Shown: in pieces, positions 37,284 to 45,328 of the stretch
Position numbering within the stretch: the stretch's first letter is position 1
How the letters are laid out: each line of letters opens with the position of its first letter
Origin: Candidatus Binatia bacterium
Lineage (GTDB): Bacteria > Desulfobacterota > Binatia > UBA12015
Direction: 5' to 3'
Assembly (NCBI GenBank): GCA_036563615.1
Contig: DATCMB010000018.1
Location: forward strand, 1 to 64,000
DNA: 64,000 bases
Made by a program: the position numbers and the translations under genes
The notes under the pieces: generated by a model
Databases searched by the model: none
Told to the model about the DNA's origin: nothing
The model's input: the letters and a program-made list of their open reading frames with translations, nothing else

Positions 37284-37313
37284 GGCCGGGTGCCTGTCAA
37301 TTGGCACCCGGCC
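37284..37313 (-). terminator. Hairpin after the zinc-module gene, with -35-like loop
   Basis: A perfect 11-bp stem (GGCCGGGTGCC / GGCACCCGGCC) closes an 8-base loop, 28 bases past the stop of the 77-residue gene and 83 bases before rpmH. It fits a terminator without T-tract. The loop contains TTGACA on the minus strand (37300-37295), a perfect -35 sequence oriented toward rpmH, though no good -10 follows at 17-18 bases. Confidence 0.5.
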
Positions 37314-37341
37314 CGCGCGCCGGGCGGACGCGCGCGCTCGC

Positions 37342-37575
37342 TCAGCTCGCCGCGGCCTCGGCCGGGGCCTCGGCGCCAGCCGGCTTGTTCTTCTGGTGCT
37401 CCTCGCAGTGCCCGCTCGCGACCTGCTTCTTGCGGCAGCCCGCCGTCCGGCAGGTCTTGTAGCGCGGCTTGGGCATCTCGCCGCGCTTCCACTTGCGGTA
37501 GTGCCGCGAGCAGTAACCCTTGCCGACGACCTCCTTGTCGCAGCCGTCGGCCTTGCACGTTCCCTTGTTCGCCAT
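37342..37575 (-). CDS. Small protein with two CX4CX9CX2H zinc-type modules
   Basis: This 77-residue protein has two tandem modules of identical spacing: CKADGC...GYCSRHYRKWKRG and CRTAGC...GHCEEHQ, each CX4CX9CX2H. A basic linker (MPKPRYKTCR) joins them, and an Ala/Glu/Pro tail follows. Each module could hold one zinc ion. I recall similar short proteins in myxobacteria, labelled only as vegetative protein, and single modules in DNA-associated proteins, but cannot check. It has its own terminator and lies 30 bp downstream of gpsA. Nucleic-acid binding is a guess. Confidence 0.75.
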   Translation of the reverse strand: MANKGTCKADGCDKEVVGKGYCSRHYRKWKRGEMPKPRYKTCRTAGCRKKQVASGHCEEHQKNKPAGAEAPAEAAAS

Positions 37576-37605
37576 CTTTCCTCGACTCCCGTCCGGACGC
37601 GCAGG

Positions 37606-38607
37606 TCAGCTCGCGAACTCGTGCTTGAGCTGGCGCGTCATCAGGTCGACCATCGCCGCGCGCGGCGGCTTGTCCTCGAACAGGAGGCAGCGCATCTGCG
37701 CGGTGATCGGCATTTCCACCCGATGCGTACGGGCGAGGTCGTCCACCGTCAAGGTGTTGCGGACGCCTTCCGCGACCTGGGTCATCGAGGCGAGGATCGC
37801 GCTCAGGGTCTCGCCACGGCCGAGCCGGAGGCCGACCGAGCGGTTGCGCGACAGCTCGCCGGTGCAGGTCAGGACGAGGTCGCCGAGCCCGGCGAGCCCG
37901 GTCACGGTGAGCGGGTCGGCGCCGAGCTTCATCGCGAGCCGGTTCACCTCGGCGAGGCCGCGCGTGATGATCCCGGCGCGGGTGTTGTGCCCGAGGCCGA
38001 GCCCGTCGCTGACCCCCGCGGCGATCGCGATGACGTTCTTCACCGTGCCGCCGATCTCGGCCCCGACGACGTCCTCGAGCGCATAGACGCGGAACATCGG
38101 CGTCGCGAACGCGTGCTGGACGAAGTCCGCGACCTTGCCGTCGGCGGCGGCGACGGTCACCACCGTCGGCATCTCGGCCGCGACCTCCTTCGCGAAGCTC
38201 GGGCCGGCGAGGACGGCGATGCGGTCGGCGCACGGCGTGCACTCGGCGAGCACCTCGCTCATCCGCTTCGAGGTGCCTTCCTCGAGGCCCTTGGTCGCGC
38301 TCACCACGACCTCCTCGCCGCGCATGTAGGCCGCGGCGAGGCTCATCGTTTCGCGCACGGCGTGTGACGGCACCGCGCAGATCAGCAAGCGCTTGCCGGC
38401 GCGCACCGCCTGCTCGAGGTCCGCCGTCGGGTTGAGCGGCGGCGGTAGCTTGACGCCGGGCAGGTAGCGCTTGTTCTCGCGCGTCTCCTGCATCTCGCGC
38501 ACGTGCTCGACGTTGCGCGCCCACAGAGTGACCGCATGCCCGGCGCGCGCCAGCTGGATCGCGAGCGCCGTACCCCAGGAACCTGCGCCGATGACCGCTG
38601 CTTCCAT
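37606..38607 (-). CDS. gpsA: Glycerol-3-phosphate dehydrogenase [NAD(P)+]
   Basis: This enzyme reduces dihydroxyacetone phosphate to sn-glycerol-3-phosphate for phospholipid synthesis. It has 333 residues from the ATG at 38607. The dinucleotide motif GAGSWGTALA is at 7-16. Further family segments are VSATKGLE, AVLAGPSFAKEV, the catalytic lysine region EIGGTVKNVIAIAAG, and TGLAGLGDLVLTC with GRNxS-type SRNRSVG. Upstream in-frame residues lack homology. It may be co-transcribed with the small zinc-module gene downstream. Confidence 0.96.
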   Translation of the reverse strand: MEAAVIGAGSWGTALAIQLARAGHAVTLWARNVEHVREMQETRENKRYLPGVKLPPPLNPTADLEQAVRAGKRLLICAVPSHAVRETMSLAAAYMRGEEVVVSATKGLEEGTSKRMSEVLAECTPCADRIAVLAGPSFAKEVAAEMPTVVTVAAADGKVADFVQHAFATPMFRVYALEDVVGAEIGGTVKNVIAIAAGVSDGLGLGHNTRAGIITRGLAEVNRLAMKLGADPLTVTGLAGLGDLVLTCTGELSRNRSVGLRLGRGETLSAILASMTQVAEGVRNTLTVDDLARTHRVEMPITAQMRCLLFEDKPPRAAMVDLMTRQLKHEFAS

Positions 38608-38684
38608 GGGCGGACGGTTGGCACGGGTCGACCGCGCGAGGCAAGCACTTCCGTGCGCCCCGCGGGCGCCGTCGGCCGGATGCG

Positions 38685-40358
38685 TCAATCGAACGATACG
38701 TCAGCAACCGGACGCAGGCGGCGCTCGTCGACCCGGTGCGCGACGCACAGCGCCTGCGCGGCCGCGGCGAGCGCGTCGAAGCGCGCCTCGTCGAGCACCC
38801 GGGTCGCGAAGAACTCGCGCGCGAAGCCCGTGCACGCGAGGAAGTAGCGCCGCGGGTCGGGCACCTCGCTGAACGCGAGGTACTGCGTCTCGTAGAGGTA
38901 GCGCACGAGCATCCGCCAGAGCTGCTCCGGGCGGTACGCGCCCGAGAGCGGCCGGACGTTCTGCCGCACGTAGACCTCGCGCTCGACGTCGGAGAGAAAG
39001 CGGCGCGCGAGCAGGTTCGCGCGGTAGTCGGGCAAGCGGCTCACGAAGATCTCGGCGAGCGCCGCGCCCGGTGTGGCGCCGCCGCGCGCGAGCGTGCGCA
39101 GGTCGGGCGCGCAGCGCTCGCGGATCGCGCGCGGCGCGCGCGCGATCGCGTCGTCCAGCAGCTGGGCGAAGGTCGCGACCAGCTCGTCCCAGGCGCGATC
39201 GTCGACCGAGCGCGGCACGCAGCCGCCGTCGACCGCGAGATGCGCCCACTCGTGCAGCGTGCGGGCGCCGAGCATGGCGCGCGCCCAGGGAAGGGCGGGC
39301 CCGGCGAGGCGCTCGATGCCGGGCTCGTGCAGGTTGTAGGCGATGAGCGCGAGCTCGCGGTGCAGGTAGGCGTAGCCCGACTGCGCGATCTCGGGGTCGG
39401 GCGGCGGCAGCGCTTCGGGCGCGACCAGCGCCGCGCGGAAGCGTCGCGTGTGCTCCGCGATCAGCGCCAGGTCGGCGTGGATCTCACGCACCGCCGCGGC
39501 ACCCGCCGGCGCGAGCTCGGACTCGAGGCGTGACGACGCGCTCGCCGACCCAGGCTGCCAGAGCACCTCGCCGCCGCGCCCCGTGACGACGAGTGGCGGC
39601 GCGTCGTCGCGCAGCCACGCGCAGAGCTCGGCGACCAGACGAGCGTCGGGCGCGCGCCAGCGCGCGTGAAAGCGCTCGAGCGTCGCAGCCGCGGCGTCGC
39701 GACAGCGACGCACGAGACGCTCGGGTTCCGCCTCGTGCGCGCGCGGCACGAGCAGACCCGTGCCGGGGATCGCGCGGTGCCCGCCCGGCTTGCCCGGCGG
39801 ACGCAGCCGCTCGTGGCGCAGCTCGCGCAGCCAGGGGATCGCGGCCGCGATCGCGCGGAGCAGATCGGCGTCGGGACGCCGCGAGGCCTCGACCGCACGC
39901 GCGAACGCGTCGCGCTCCGCCTGCGAGCGCTCGAACCACCACGCCGCGAGGTGCACGCCGACCAGCGTCACCTCGCCGGTCTCCGCCATGCGGTCCGCGT
40001 GCGCGAGCAGGTAGGCGACGAGCTCGACGTCCGACGACGCAGGATCGAGGTCGCACGCGTAGAGCGTCCAGGCCGAGACGTTGAGCATCGCGGCGTAGGG
40101 ACGGACCGCGTCCGCGGCGTCGACCACGGCGACGCTGCGCAGCCGCGGCGGCGCGATCGTCCCGGTGCGGCGCGCGAGATCCTCGAGGCGGCGCCAGTAG
40201 AGCGCGATGCCGTCGCCGAGCAGCTCGACCTGCTCTGCGGACCAGCCGCGGCGCTCGCACAGCTTGGCTGCGAACTCCGGTGCGACCCCGTCGCGATCGA
40301 GCTGCTCGAGCGGCACCAGCGTGACGCGGGGATCGGCGAAGTAGAGGTCGTCAAGCAT
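38685..40358 (-). CDS. Unknown 557-residue protein with HExxH motif
   Basis: I do not recognise the family. The protein starts MLDDLYFADPRVTLVPLEQL and is Ala/Arg-rich and mostly helical, with no signal peptide or membrane segment, so probably cytoplasmic. At 369-373 it has HEWAH inside ARTLHEWAHLAVDGG, the zinc metallopeptidase form HExxH, with Glu392 (WDELVATF) 19 residues on as a possible third ligand. The second half (YRANLLARRFLSDVEREVYV, LVRYLYETQYLAFSEV) is rich in aromatic residues and looks like an ordered domain. It is divergent from a GNAT gene and 77 bp upstream of gpsA. Confidence 0.75.
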   Translation of the reverse strand: MLDDLYFADPRVTLVPLEQLDRDGVAPEFAAKLCERRGWSAEQVELLGDGIALYWRRLEDLARRTGTIAPPRLRSVAVVDAADAVRPYAAMLNVSAWTLYACDLDPASSDVELVAYLLAHADRMAETGEVTLVGVHLAAWWFERSQAERDAFARAVEASRRPDADLLRAIAAAIPWLRELRHERLRPPGKPGGHRAIPGTGLLVPRAHEAEPERLVRRCRDAAAATLERFHARWRAPDARLVAELCAWLRDDAPPLVVTGRGGEVLWQPGSASASSRLESELAPAGAAAVREIHADLALIAEHTRRFRAALVAPEALPPPDPEIAQSGYAYLHRELALIAYNLHEPGIERLAGPALPWARAMLGARTLHEWAHLAVDGGCVPRSVDDRAWDELVATFAQLLDDAIARAPRAIRERCAPDLRTLARGGATPGAALAEIFVSRLPDYRANLLARRFLSDVEREVYVRQNVRPLSGAYRPEQLWRMLVRYLYETQYLAFSEVPDPRRYFLACTGFAREFFATRVLDEARFDALAAAAQALCVAHRVDERRLRPVADVSFD

Positions 40359-40438
40359 CGGTGGCGCCGCTCGCCCGTGGCTCTTCCAGAGCGCCGCGCG
40401 GCTCGCAAGGCGCGCGTCTCGTGCGCGCGCGATCGTGC

Positions 40439-40444
40439 TATAAC
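40439..40444 (+). promoter_or_regulatory. Candidate -10 element of GNAT gene
   Basis: TATAAC stands out in GC-rich surroundings 30 bases before the preferred GNAT start. The -35 region at the right distance (GTCTCG) is poor. Transcription would begin near 40451. This supports a start at 40475, or a near-leaderless one at GTG 40454. Confidence 0.35.
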
Positions 40445-40474
40445 GGCAGGGCAGTGCGCGGTCAGCGACCAGGG

Positions 40475-41356
40475 ATGGCGCGGACGGTCGCCGTCCGGGA
40501 CATGACTGCGAGCGACGTCCCTCGCGTCGCGGAGATCTTTCGCGACGCGTTCAACGAGATCTACCAGCGCCGCGGCTTCGGTCCGGTGGTGACCGACGCG
40601 GCGGTCGGGGGCGTGATCGCGAACGCGTACCGCGAGCTCGACCCGGGCGGCTGCGTCGTCGTGACGGTCGGCGGACGGGTCGCGGGCAGCGCCTTCCTGC
40701 ACGTCCGCGGCGCGACCGCCGGTGCGGGGCCGATCACGGTCGATCCGCCGTGCCAGGGCATCGGCGCCGGACTCGCGCTGATGGAGGAGGTGTGCCGGCG
40801 CGCCGACGCCGCGGGCGTCGCGTCGCTGCGGCTCATCCAGGACGCGTTCAACGAGACGGCGTTCGCGCTCTACTGCCGCACGGGCTTCGTCGCGCGCGAG
40901 GTGCTGCTGCGCGCGAGCTTCCGCAGCTCGCGCCGCGGCGCGCGCGGCGTGCGTCGCGCGTACAGGGGCGACCTCGCGCACTTCCGCGATCTCGAGCGTC
41001 GCCTGCTCGGCATCGACCGCCCGCAGGACCACGCGCTCCTGCTGCGCCTGGGCGAGCTCTTCCTCGCCGACGGCGGCATGCTCGCGCGGATCGTGCGCGG
41101 CGGGGTCGCGGTGCTGGGGCCGCTCGTCGCGGAGTCGCTCGAGACGGCGCTCGACCTGATCGCGGCCGGCACCGCCGACCTGCCGACCGACAGCGACGTG
41201 CGGCTACTCGTTCCGGCGCGCCTCGACGACCTGGTCCGCGCGCTCGGCGCCGAGCGCCGCCTCGAGGTGCACTCGCTCTGCACCTACATGGTCCGCGGCG
41301 ACTACACGCCCTTCCGCGGCTACTACGTCCCGACGCTGTTCCCCGAGTCCGGTTAG
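40475..41356 (+). CDS. GNAT-family N-acetyltransferase
   Basis: This 293-residue protein has an N-terminal GNAT domain: VRDMTASDVPRVAEIFRDAF, VAGSAFLHVRG, the acetyl-CoA segment PPCQGIGAGLALMEEVCRRA and RLIQDAFNETAFALYCRTGF. About 130 further residues (GVRRAYRGDLAHFRDLERRL to the end) form a second region that may be a degenerate GNAT copy or a substrate domain. The substrate is unknown. The last 153 bases are read in antiparallel sense by dsbD. An in-frame GTG at 40454 is an alternative start. Confidence 0.82.
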   Translation: MARTVAVRDMTASDVPRVAEIFRDAFNEIYQRRGFGPVVTDAAVGGVIANAYRELDPGGCVVVTVGGRVAGSAFLHVRGATAGAGPITVDPPCQGIGAGLALMEEVCRRADAAGVASLRLIQDAFNETAFALYCRTGFVAREVLLRASFRSSRRGARGVRRAYRGDLAHFRDLERRLLGIDRPQDHALLLRLGELFLADGGMLARIVRGGVAVLGPLVAESLETALDLIAAGTADLPTDSDVRLLVPARLDDLVRALGAERRLEVHSLCTYMVRGDYTPFRGYYVPTLFPESG

Positions 41357-43126
41357 GCTCGGCGCCTCGCCGTCACCGGCGCCGCGCCCGCGTGCGCGCT
41401 GCATGACGCGCAGGAGCGTCGGGCCGTCGACGAAGCCGACCAGACGCTCGACCTCGGCGCCGTCCGGTCCGTAGGCGATGATCGTCGGGACGCCGATCAC
41501 CCGGAACTCCGCGAGCAGCGCGTCGTTCTCCGGGCTCGACTCGGTGACGTCGGCGATGAAGGTCGCGAAGTGCGCGGCCTCGCGCGTCACGTCGGGGTCG
41601 ACGAAGGTCGTCCGCTTCATCTCGAGGCAGGGCAGGCACCAGTCGGCGGCGAACTCGACCAGCGCGGGGCGACCGGCGGCGGCGGCCCCGTCGAGCGAGC
41701 GCTCCGCGAGCGGCTGCCAGCGGATCGCGTCGCGCGCCTGCGCGCTCGGCAGCGCGATCCACGCGGCGACCACGAGTGCTGTGACCCCGAGCGCGCGGCG
41801 TCCGAGGGTGAACCAGCGCAGCGCGCGCGCCGAGCGCTCGAAGAAGCCGAGGTACAGGCCGGCCGCGGCGACGTAGAGCGGCACGACGACCTGCAGAACG
41901 CGCTCATCGAGCAGCGGCGACACGAAGTAGAGCGCCATGCCCGCGAGCAGCGTGCCGAACAGCCGGTTGACCCACGCGAGCCACTCGCCCGAGCGCGGCA
42001 GCTTCGCGATCGCGCCCGCCGCCGAGGCGAGCAGGATGTACGGCAGGCCCATGCCGAGGCCGAGCGTGAAGAAGAGCAGGAAGCCCAGCAGCGCGTCGCG
42101 CTGCGCGCCGACGTAGACCAGCAGTCCCAGAACGACAGGTCCGATGCACGGCGCCGCGACGACGCCCATGGTCAAACCCATGAACGCGGCGCCGCCGATC
42201 CCGGCCGACGAGCCGCCGACCTTGTTCACCAGCGCCGCCGGCGCGCGGATCTCGTAGAAGCCGAAGCTCGCCCCGGCGAGGACCAGCATCAGCACCGCGA
42301 GACCGATCAGCACCGACGGATGCTGCAGCGGCGCGCCGAACAAGCCGCCGAAGAGCGCGGCGCTGACGCCGAGCGCGGCGAAGCTCACCGTGATGCCGAG
42401 GACGTAGGCGACCGCGAGCGGCCACGCGCGCCCCGAGCGCGTCCCCGGCTGCGCCTGGCTGCCGAAGTAGCCGATCGTGACCGAGACGAGCGGGTACACG
42501 CAGGGCGTGAGGTTCAGCATCAAGCCCAGGACCAGCGTGACGAGCAGCGCGGTCGGCAGGCTCGCGTCGGCGAGCCAGCGCGTCAGCGCGTTGGCGTTCG
42601 GATCGTCCGCGATGCGGTACCCGGCGCCGGTCGTGCTCACCGTGGCGCTGACCGTCGTACCGTCACGGGGATCGAGCGTCGCGACCGCGGTCGCGGGCGG
42701 CAGGCAGCGCTCGTCGTCGCAGGCCTGGTAGCGCAGGCGCAGCTCGACCGGCGCCGTCGGCGCGGCGGGCGCGCGCGCGACGATCTCGAAGCGGCCGGAA
42801 TAGACCAGCAGCGGCTCGTCGCCGGCGAACGCGAAGCGCTGCGCGATCGGCGTGGGGTACTGCGGCTCGTCGAAGCGGACGCCGTCCGCGGACACCGTCA
42901 GCACGGTCGGGATCAGGAAGTCCTCGGTCGGGCGGTGCGCGTTGACGTGGTAGCCGCGCGCGACGTCGGCGACCGCGATCACGCGCACGCCGCCCTGCGG
43001 GTCGGGCTCGATGCGGCCCGTCAGCTCGACGACCGGCGTCGCGCCGGCCGGTGCGACCAGGCAGGCGAGGGCGAGCAGGCCGAGGAGCGCCGCGGCAGCC
43101 GCACGGACCGGCGTCCGGACGCTCAT
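41204..43126 (-). CDS. dsbD: Thiol:disulfide interchange protein DsbD
   Basis: This protein carries electrons from cytoplasmic thioredoxin across the inner membrane to periplasmic thiol proteins. It has 640 residues from the ATG at 43126. A signal peptide (AAAAALLGLLALACLVAP) leads into the alpha domain with C136 and C141 (ACDDERC), eight or so membrane helices with C209 (NLTPCVYP) and C327 (AAPCIGPV), and a thioredoxin-like gamma domain with C497 and C500 (DWCLPC). The last 50 or so residues overlap the GNAT gene antisense and are probably not conserved. An earlier ATG (43198) is possible. Confidence 0.92.
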   Translation of the reverse strand: MSVRTPVRAAAAALLGLLALACLVAPAGATPVVELTGRIEPDPQGGVRVIAVADVARGYHVNAHRPTEDFLIPTVLTVSADGVRFDEPQYPTPIAQRFAFAGDEPLLVYSGRFEIVARAPAAPTAPVELRLRYQACDDERCLPPATAVATLDPRDGTTVSATVSTTGAGYRIADDPNANALTRWLADASLPTALLVTLVLGLMLNLTPCVYPLVSVTIGYFGSQAQPGTRSGRAWPLAVAYVLGITVSFAALGVSAALFGGLFGAPLQHPSVLIGLAVLMLVLAGASFGFYEIRAPAALVNKVGGSSAGIGGAAFMGLTMGVVAAPCIGPVVLGLLVYVGAQRDALLGFLLFFTLGLGMGLPYILLASAAGAIAKLPRSGEWLAWVNRLFGTLLAGMALYFVSPLLDERVLQVVVPLYVAAAGLYLGFFERSARALRWFTLGRRALGVTALVVAAWIALPSAQARDAIRWQPLAERSLDGAAAAGRPALVEFAADWCLPCLEMKRTTFVDPDVTREAAHFATFIADVTESSPENDALLAEFRVIGVPTIIAYGPDGAEVERLVGFVDGPTLLRVMQRARGRGAGDGEAPSLTGLGEQRRDVVAAEGRVVAADHVGAERVHLEAALGAERADQVVEARRNE

Positions 43127-43274
43127 CGGGGTCGCGAGGCTGGGGGCTGGCACTGTGGTCCTGCAGGCGGGTGCGGCTCCGAGAAGGCTCGCGTGCATCG
43201 CGCCGTCATTGCGACGGCCAAGGCGGCGGGCTAGGTGCGACCTTCCCATCGGAACAGCCGGAAAGGATACCACG

Positions 43275-43874
43275 ATGCGCCGTTTGCCGCTCGCTGCAGC
43301 TTTGATTCTCGTCCTCGGGCTCGTCGCTCTCGTCCCCTCGCAAGGCAGCGGTGCGGAAGGCGGCAGCGCCGACCGCAGCGGCCTGCAGGAGATCGGGGTC
43401 GCGACCGGCTACGGCTTCTCCGATCGCGGCAACGTGCAGGTCGTGCCGATGTTCCTGCGCTTCGGCTGGTTCCTGCCGGACCTGATCGACGAGCCGCTCG
43501 CCCGCCACGGCCTCGACCTGCAGTGGATGGTCGAGCCCTGGATCGCCGGGGTCACGAACCACCAGGACGCGATCGAGGTCGGCGTGCACCCGATCGTGCT
43601 CAAGCTCTCCTACGACCGCGGCCAGTGGGTCGTGCCGTACCTGACCGCCGGCACCGGCGTCATGTACACCGGGCTCCAGGGGCTCCAGCTCAGCGGGCCG
43701 TTCGAGTTCAGCTCGTACGGCGGCGGCGGCATCCAGTTCTTCTTCAACGACCAGATGGCGCTGAACCTGTCCTACCGCTGGCGGCACATCTCGAACGCCG
43801 GCATCGAGGAGCCGAACCGCGGCCTCGACACGCAGTTCGTGCTGCTCGGCTTCGACTACCGACCGAAGCGCTGA
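43275..43874 (+). CDS. Outer-membrane acyloxyacyl hydrolase (PagL-like lipid A deacylase)
   Basis: PagL-type enzymes remove the 3-O-linked acyl chain from lipid A in the outer membrane. The 199-residue protein has a signal peptide (LPLAAALILVLGLVALVP) and a beta-barrel pattern. The C-terminal motif YRWRHISNAGIEEPNRGLD carries the catalytic His171 and Ser173; Asp185 takes the place of the acidic third residue (Glu in Pseudomonas PagL). AAAGGA lies 8 bases before the ATG. It is divergent from dsbD. Its presence implies lipid A and possible remodelling. Confidence 0.85.
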   Translation: MRRLPLAAALILVLGLVALVPSQGSGAEGGSADRSGLQEIGVATGYGFSDRGNVQVVPMFLRFGWFLPDLIDEPLARHGLDLQWMVEPWIAGVTNHQDAIEVGVHPIVLKLSYDRGQWVVPYLTAGTGVMYTGLQGLQLSGPFEFSSYGGGGIQFFFNDQMALNLSYRWRHISNAGIEEPNRGLDTQFVLLGFDYRPKR

Positions 43875-43892
43875 TCGTTTGCTTGACGCCGC

Positions 43893-45179
43893 TCAGCGGC
43901 GCGCGCGGCGCACGGCGGCGATGCGCGCGGGCCGGGTCGAGCGCGTCGTCCGCCGCGCACGCGCGATGTCGGCCGCGCCGTGCGCTCCGGACGGCGCCAC
44001 GTCGAGCGGCACCGTCTCGACCACCTCGAGGCCGAAGCCGGGCAGGCTCACCAGGCGACGACGGTAGTTGCTGATCAGGCGGATCTTGCCGACGCCGATG
44101 TCGCGCAGGATCTGCGCGCCGATGCCGTACTCGCGGAACTCCTTGAGCCGCGCGGTCGACATCGTGCTCGGCTTGCGGACGTCGGGATCGTCCTCGTCGC
44201 GCGCCGTCTGATCGCCGCGCGGCGCGAACATCTCGGTGCCCGGCTCGCGCTTGAGGTAGAGCACGACGCCCTTGCCCTCCGCGGCGATGATCTCCATCGC
44301 GCGGTGCAGGAGCTCGCCGGTGTTGCGCTTGACGAAGCCGAAGACGTCGCCGGGCAGGTACTCCGCGTGCGCGCGCACGAGCGTCGGCTCGTCGGGTCGG
44401 ATGTCGCCCTTGACCAGCGCGAGGTGCTCACCGCCGTCGACGTCGCTGCGGTAGACGTAGGCGCGGAACTCGCCGCCGAAGCGGCTCACGATCGGGGCCT
44501 CGGCGACGCGGTGCACGAGCGAGTCGTGCCGCAGCCGGTACTGGATCAGGTCCGCGATGGTGACGAGCTTCAGGTTGAAGCGCGCGGCGAAGCGCTTGAG
44601 GTCCGGGAGCCGCGCCATCGTGCCGTCGGGCTTCATGATCTCGCAGATGACGGCGGCGGGCTTGAGCCCGGCGAGGCGTGCGAGGTCGACGGCCGCTTCC
44701 GTCTGGCCGGTGCGGACCAGGACGCCGCCGTCGCGCGCCCGCAGCGGGAAGATGTGACCCGGCGTGCGGATGTCGCTCGGCGTCGCGCCGTCGGCGACCG
44801 CGGTGAGGATCGTCTTCGCGCGGTCCTTCGCCGAGACGCCCGAGGTGATGCCGTGGCGAGCGTCGATCGACACCGTGAACGCGGTGCCGAGCGGCGCGGT
44901 GTTCTCGGCGACCATCATCGGCAGGCCGAGCTCGCGCAGCTTCTCGCCGGTGACCGGCAGGCAGATCAGGCCGCGCCCCTCGGTGGCCATGAAGTTGATC
45001 GCCTCGGGCGTGACCTTCTCCGCGGCCATGCACAGGTCGCCCTCGTTCTCGCGGTCCTCATCGTCCATGATGATGACCATCCGGCCGGCCTTGTACTCGG
45101 CGATCGCCTCCTCGATGGTCGCGACCGAGCCGCGCTTGGTCGAGGTGTCGAACAGCGCTCGCGGTGGGTCGTTGATCAC
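43893..45179 (-). CDS. ribB: 3,4-Dihydroxy-2-butanone 4-phosphate synthase with degenerate RibA domain (RibBX type)
   Basis: The N-terminal half makes the 4-carbon riboflavin precursor from ribulose 5-phosphate. It has the acidic loop DDEDRENEGD (39-48), DARHGITSGVSAKDRAKTI and GHIFPLRARDGGVLVRTGQT. The C-terminal half aligns with GTP cyclohydrolase II, but the three zinc cysteines are Tyr274, Arg285 and Thr287 (RAHAEYLPGDVFGFVKRNTG), and the EGRGIGL segment is REPGTEMF. It therefore should not act on GTP. The protein is 428 residues with a basic Arg/Ala tail. A separate RibA must exist elsewhere. The start is GTG at 45179. Confidence 0.9.
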   Translation of the reverse strand: MINDPPRALFDTSTKRGSVATIEEAIAEYKAGRMVIIMDDEDRENEGDLCMAAEKVTPEAINFMATEGRGLICLPVTGEKLRELGLPMMVAENTAPLGTAFTVSIDARHGITSGVSAKDRAKTILTAVADGATPSDIRTPGHIFPLRARDGGVLVRTGQTEAAVDLARLAGLKPAAVICEIMKPDGTMARLPDLKRFAARFNLKLVTIADLIQYRLRHDSLVHRVAEAPIVSRFGGEFRAYVYRSDVDGGEHLALVKGDIRPDEPTLVRAHAEYLPGDVFGFVKRNTGELLHRAMEIIAAEGKGVVLYLKREPGTEMFAPRGDQTARDEDDPDVRKPSTMSTARLKEFREYGIGAQILRDIGVGKIRLISNYRRRLVSLPGFGLEVVETVPLDVAPSGAHGAADIARARRTTRSTRPARIAAVRRARR

Positions 45180-45191
45180 GGCCGAGAGTCA

Positions 45192-45218
45192 ACACCCGCG
45201 GTGTGGACCTTGCAAGGT
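45192..45218. promoter_or_regulatory. Two adjacent inverted repeats in the ribB-CoA-transferase spacer
   Basis: ACACC-CGC-GGTGT (45192-45204) and the perfect 12-bp palindrome ACCTTGCAAGGT (45207-45218) lie two bases apart, 13-40 bases upstream of the ribB start. They are candidate regulator sites for the divergent pair. I saw no conserved FMN riboswitch core in this 149-bp gap. Confidence 0.35.
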
Positions 45219-45328
45219 GCGCTCGCCGACGACCCGAGCGGCGCGGCGGTCACGGGTGTCGACGCGGGGCTCGCGGCGTGACGCGGCAGGCCGTTGACCC
45301 CAGGCCGCGGCGCGGGCAAGCGATCCCC

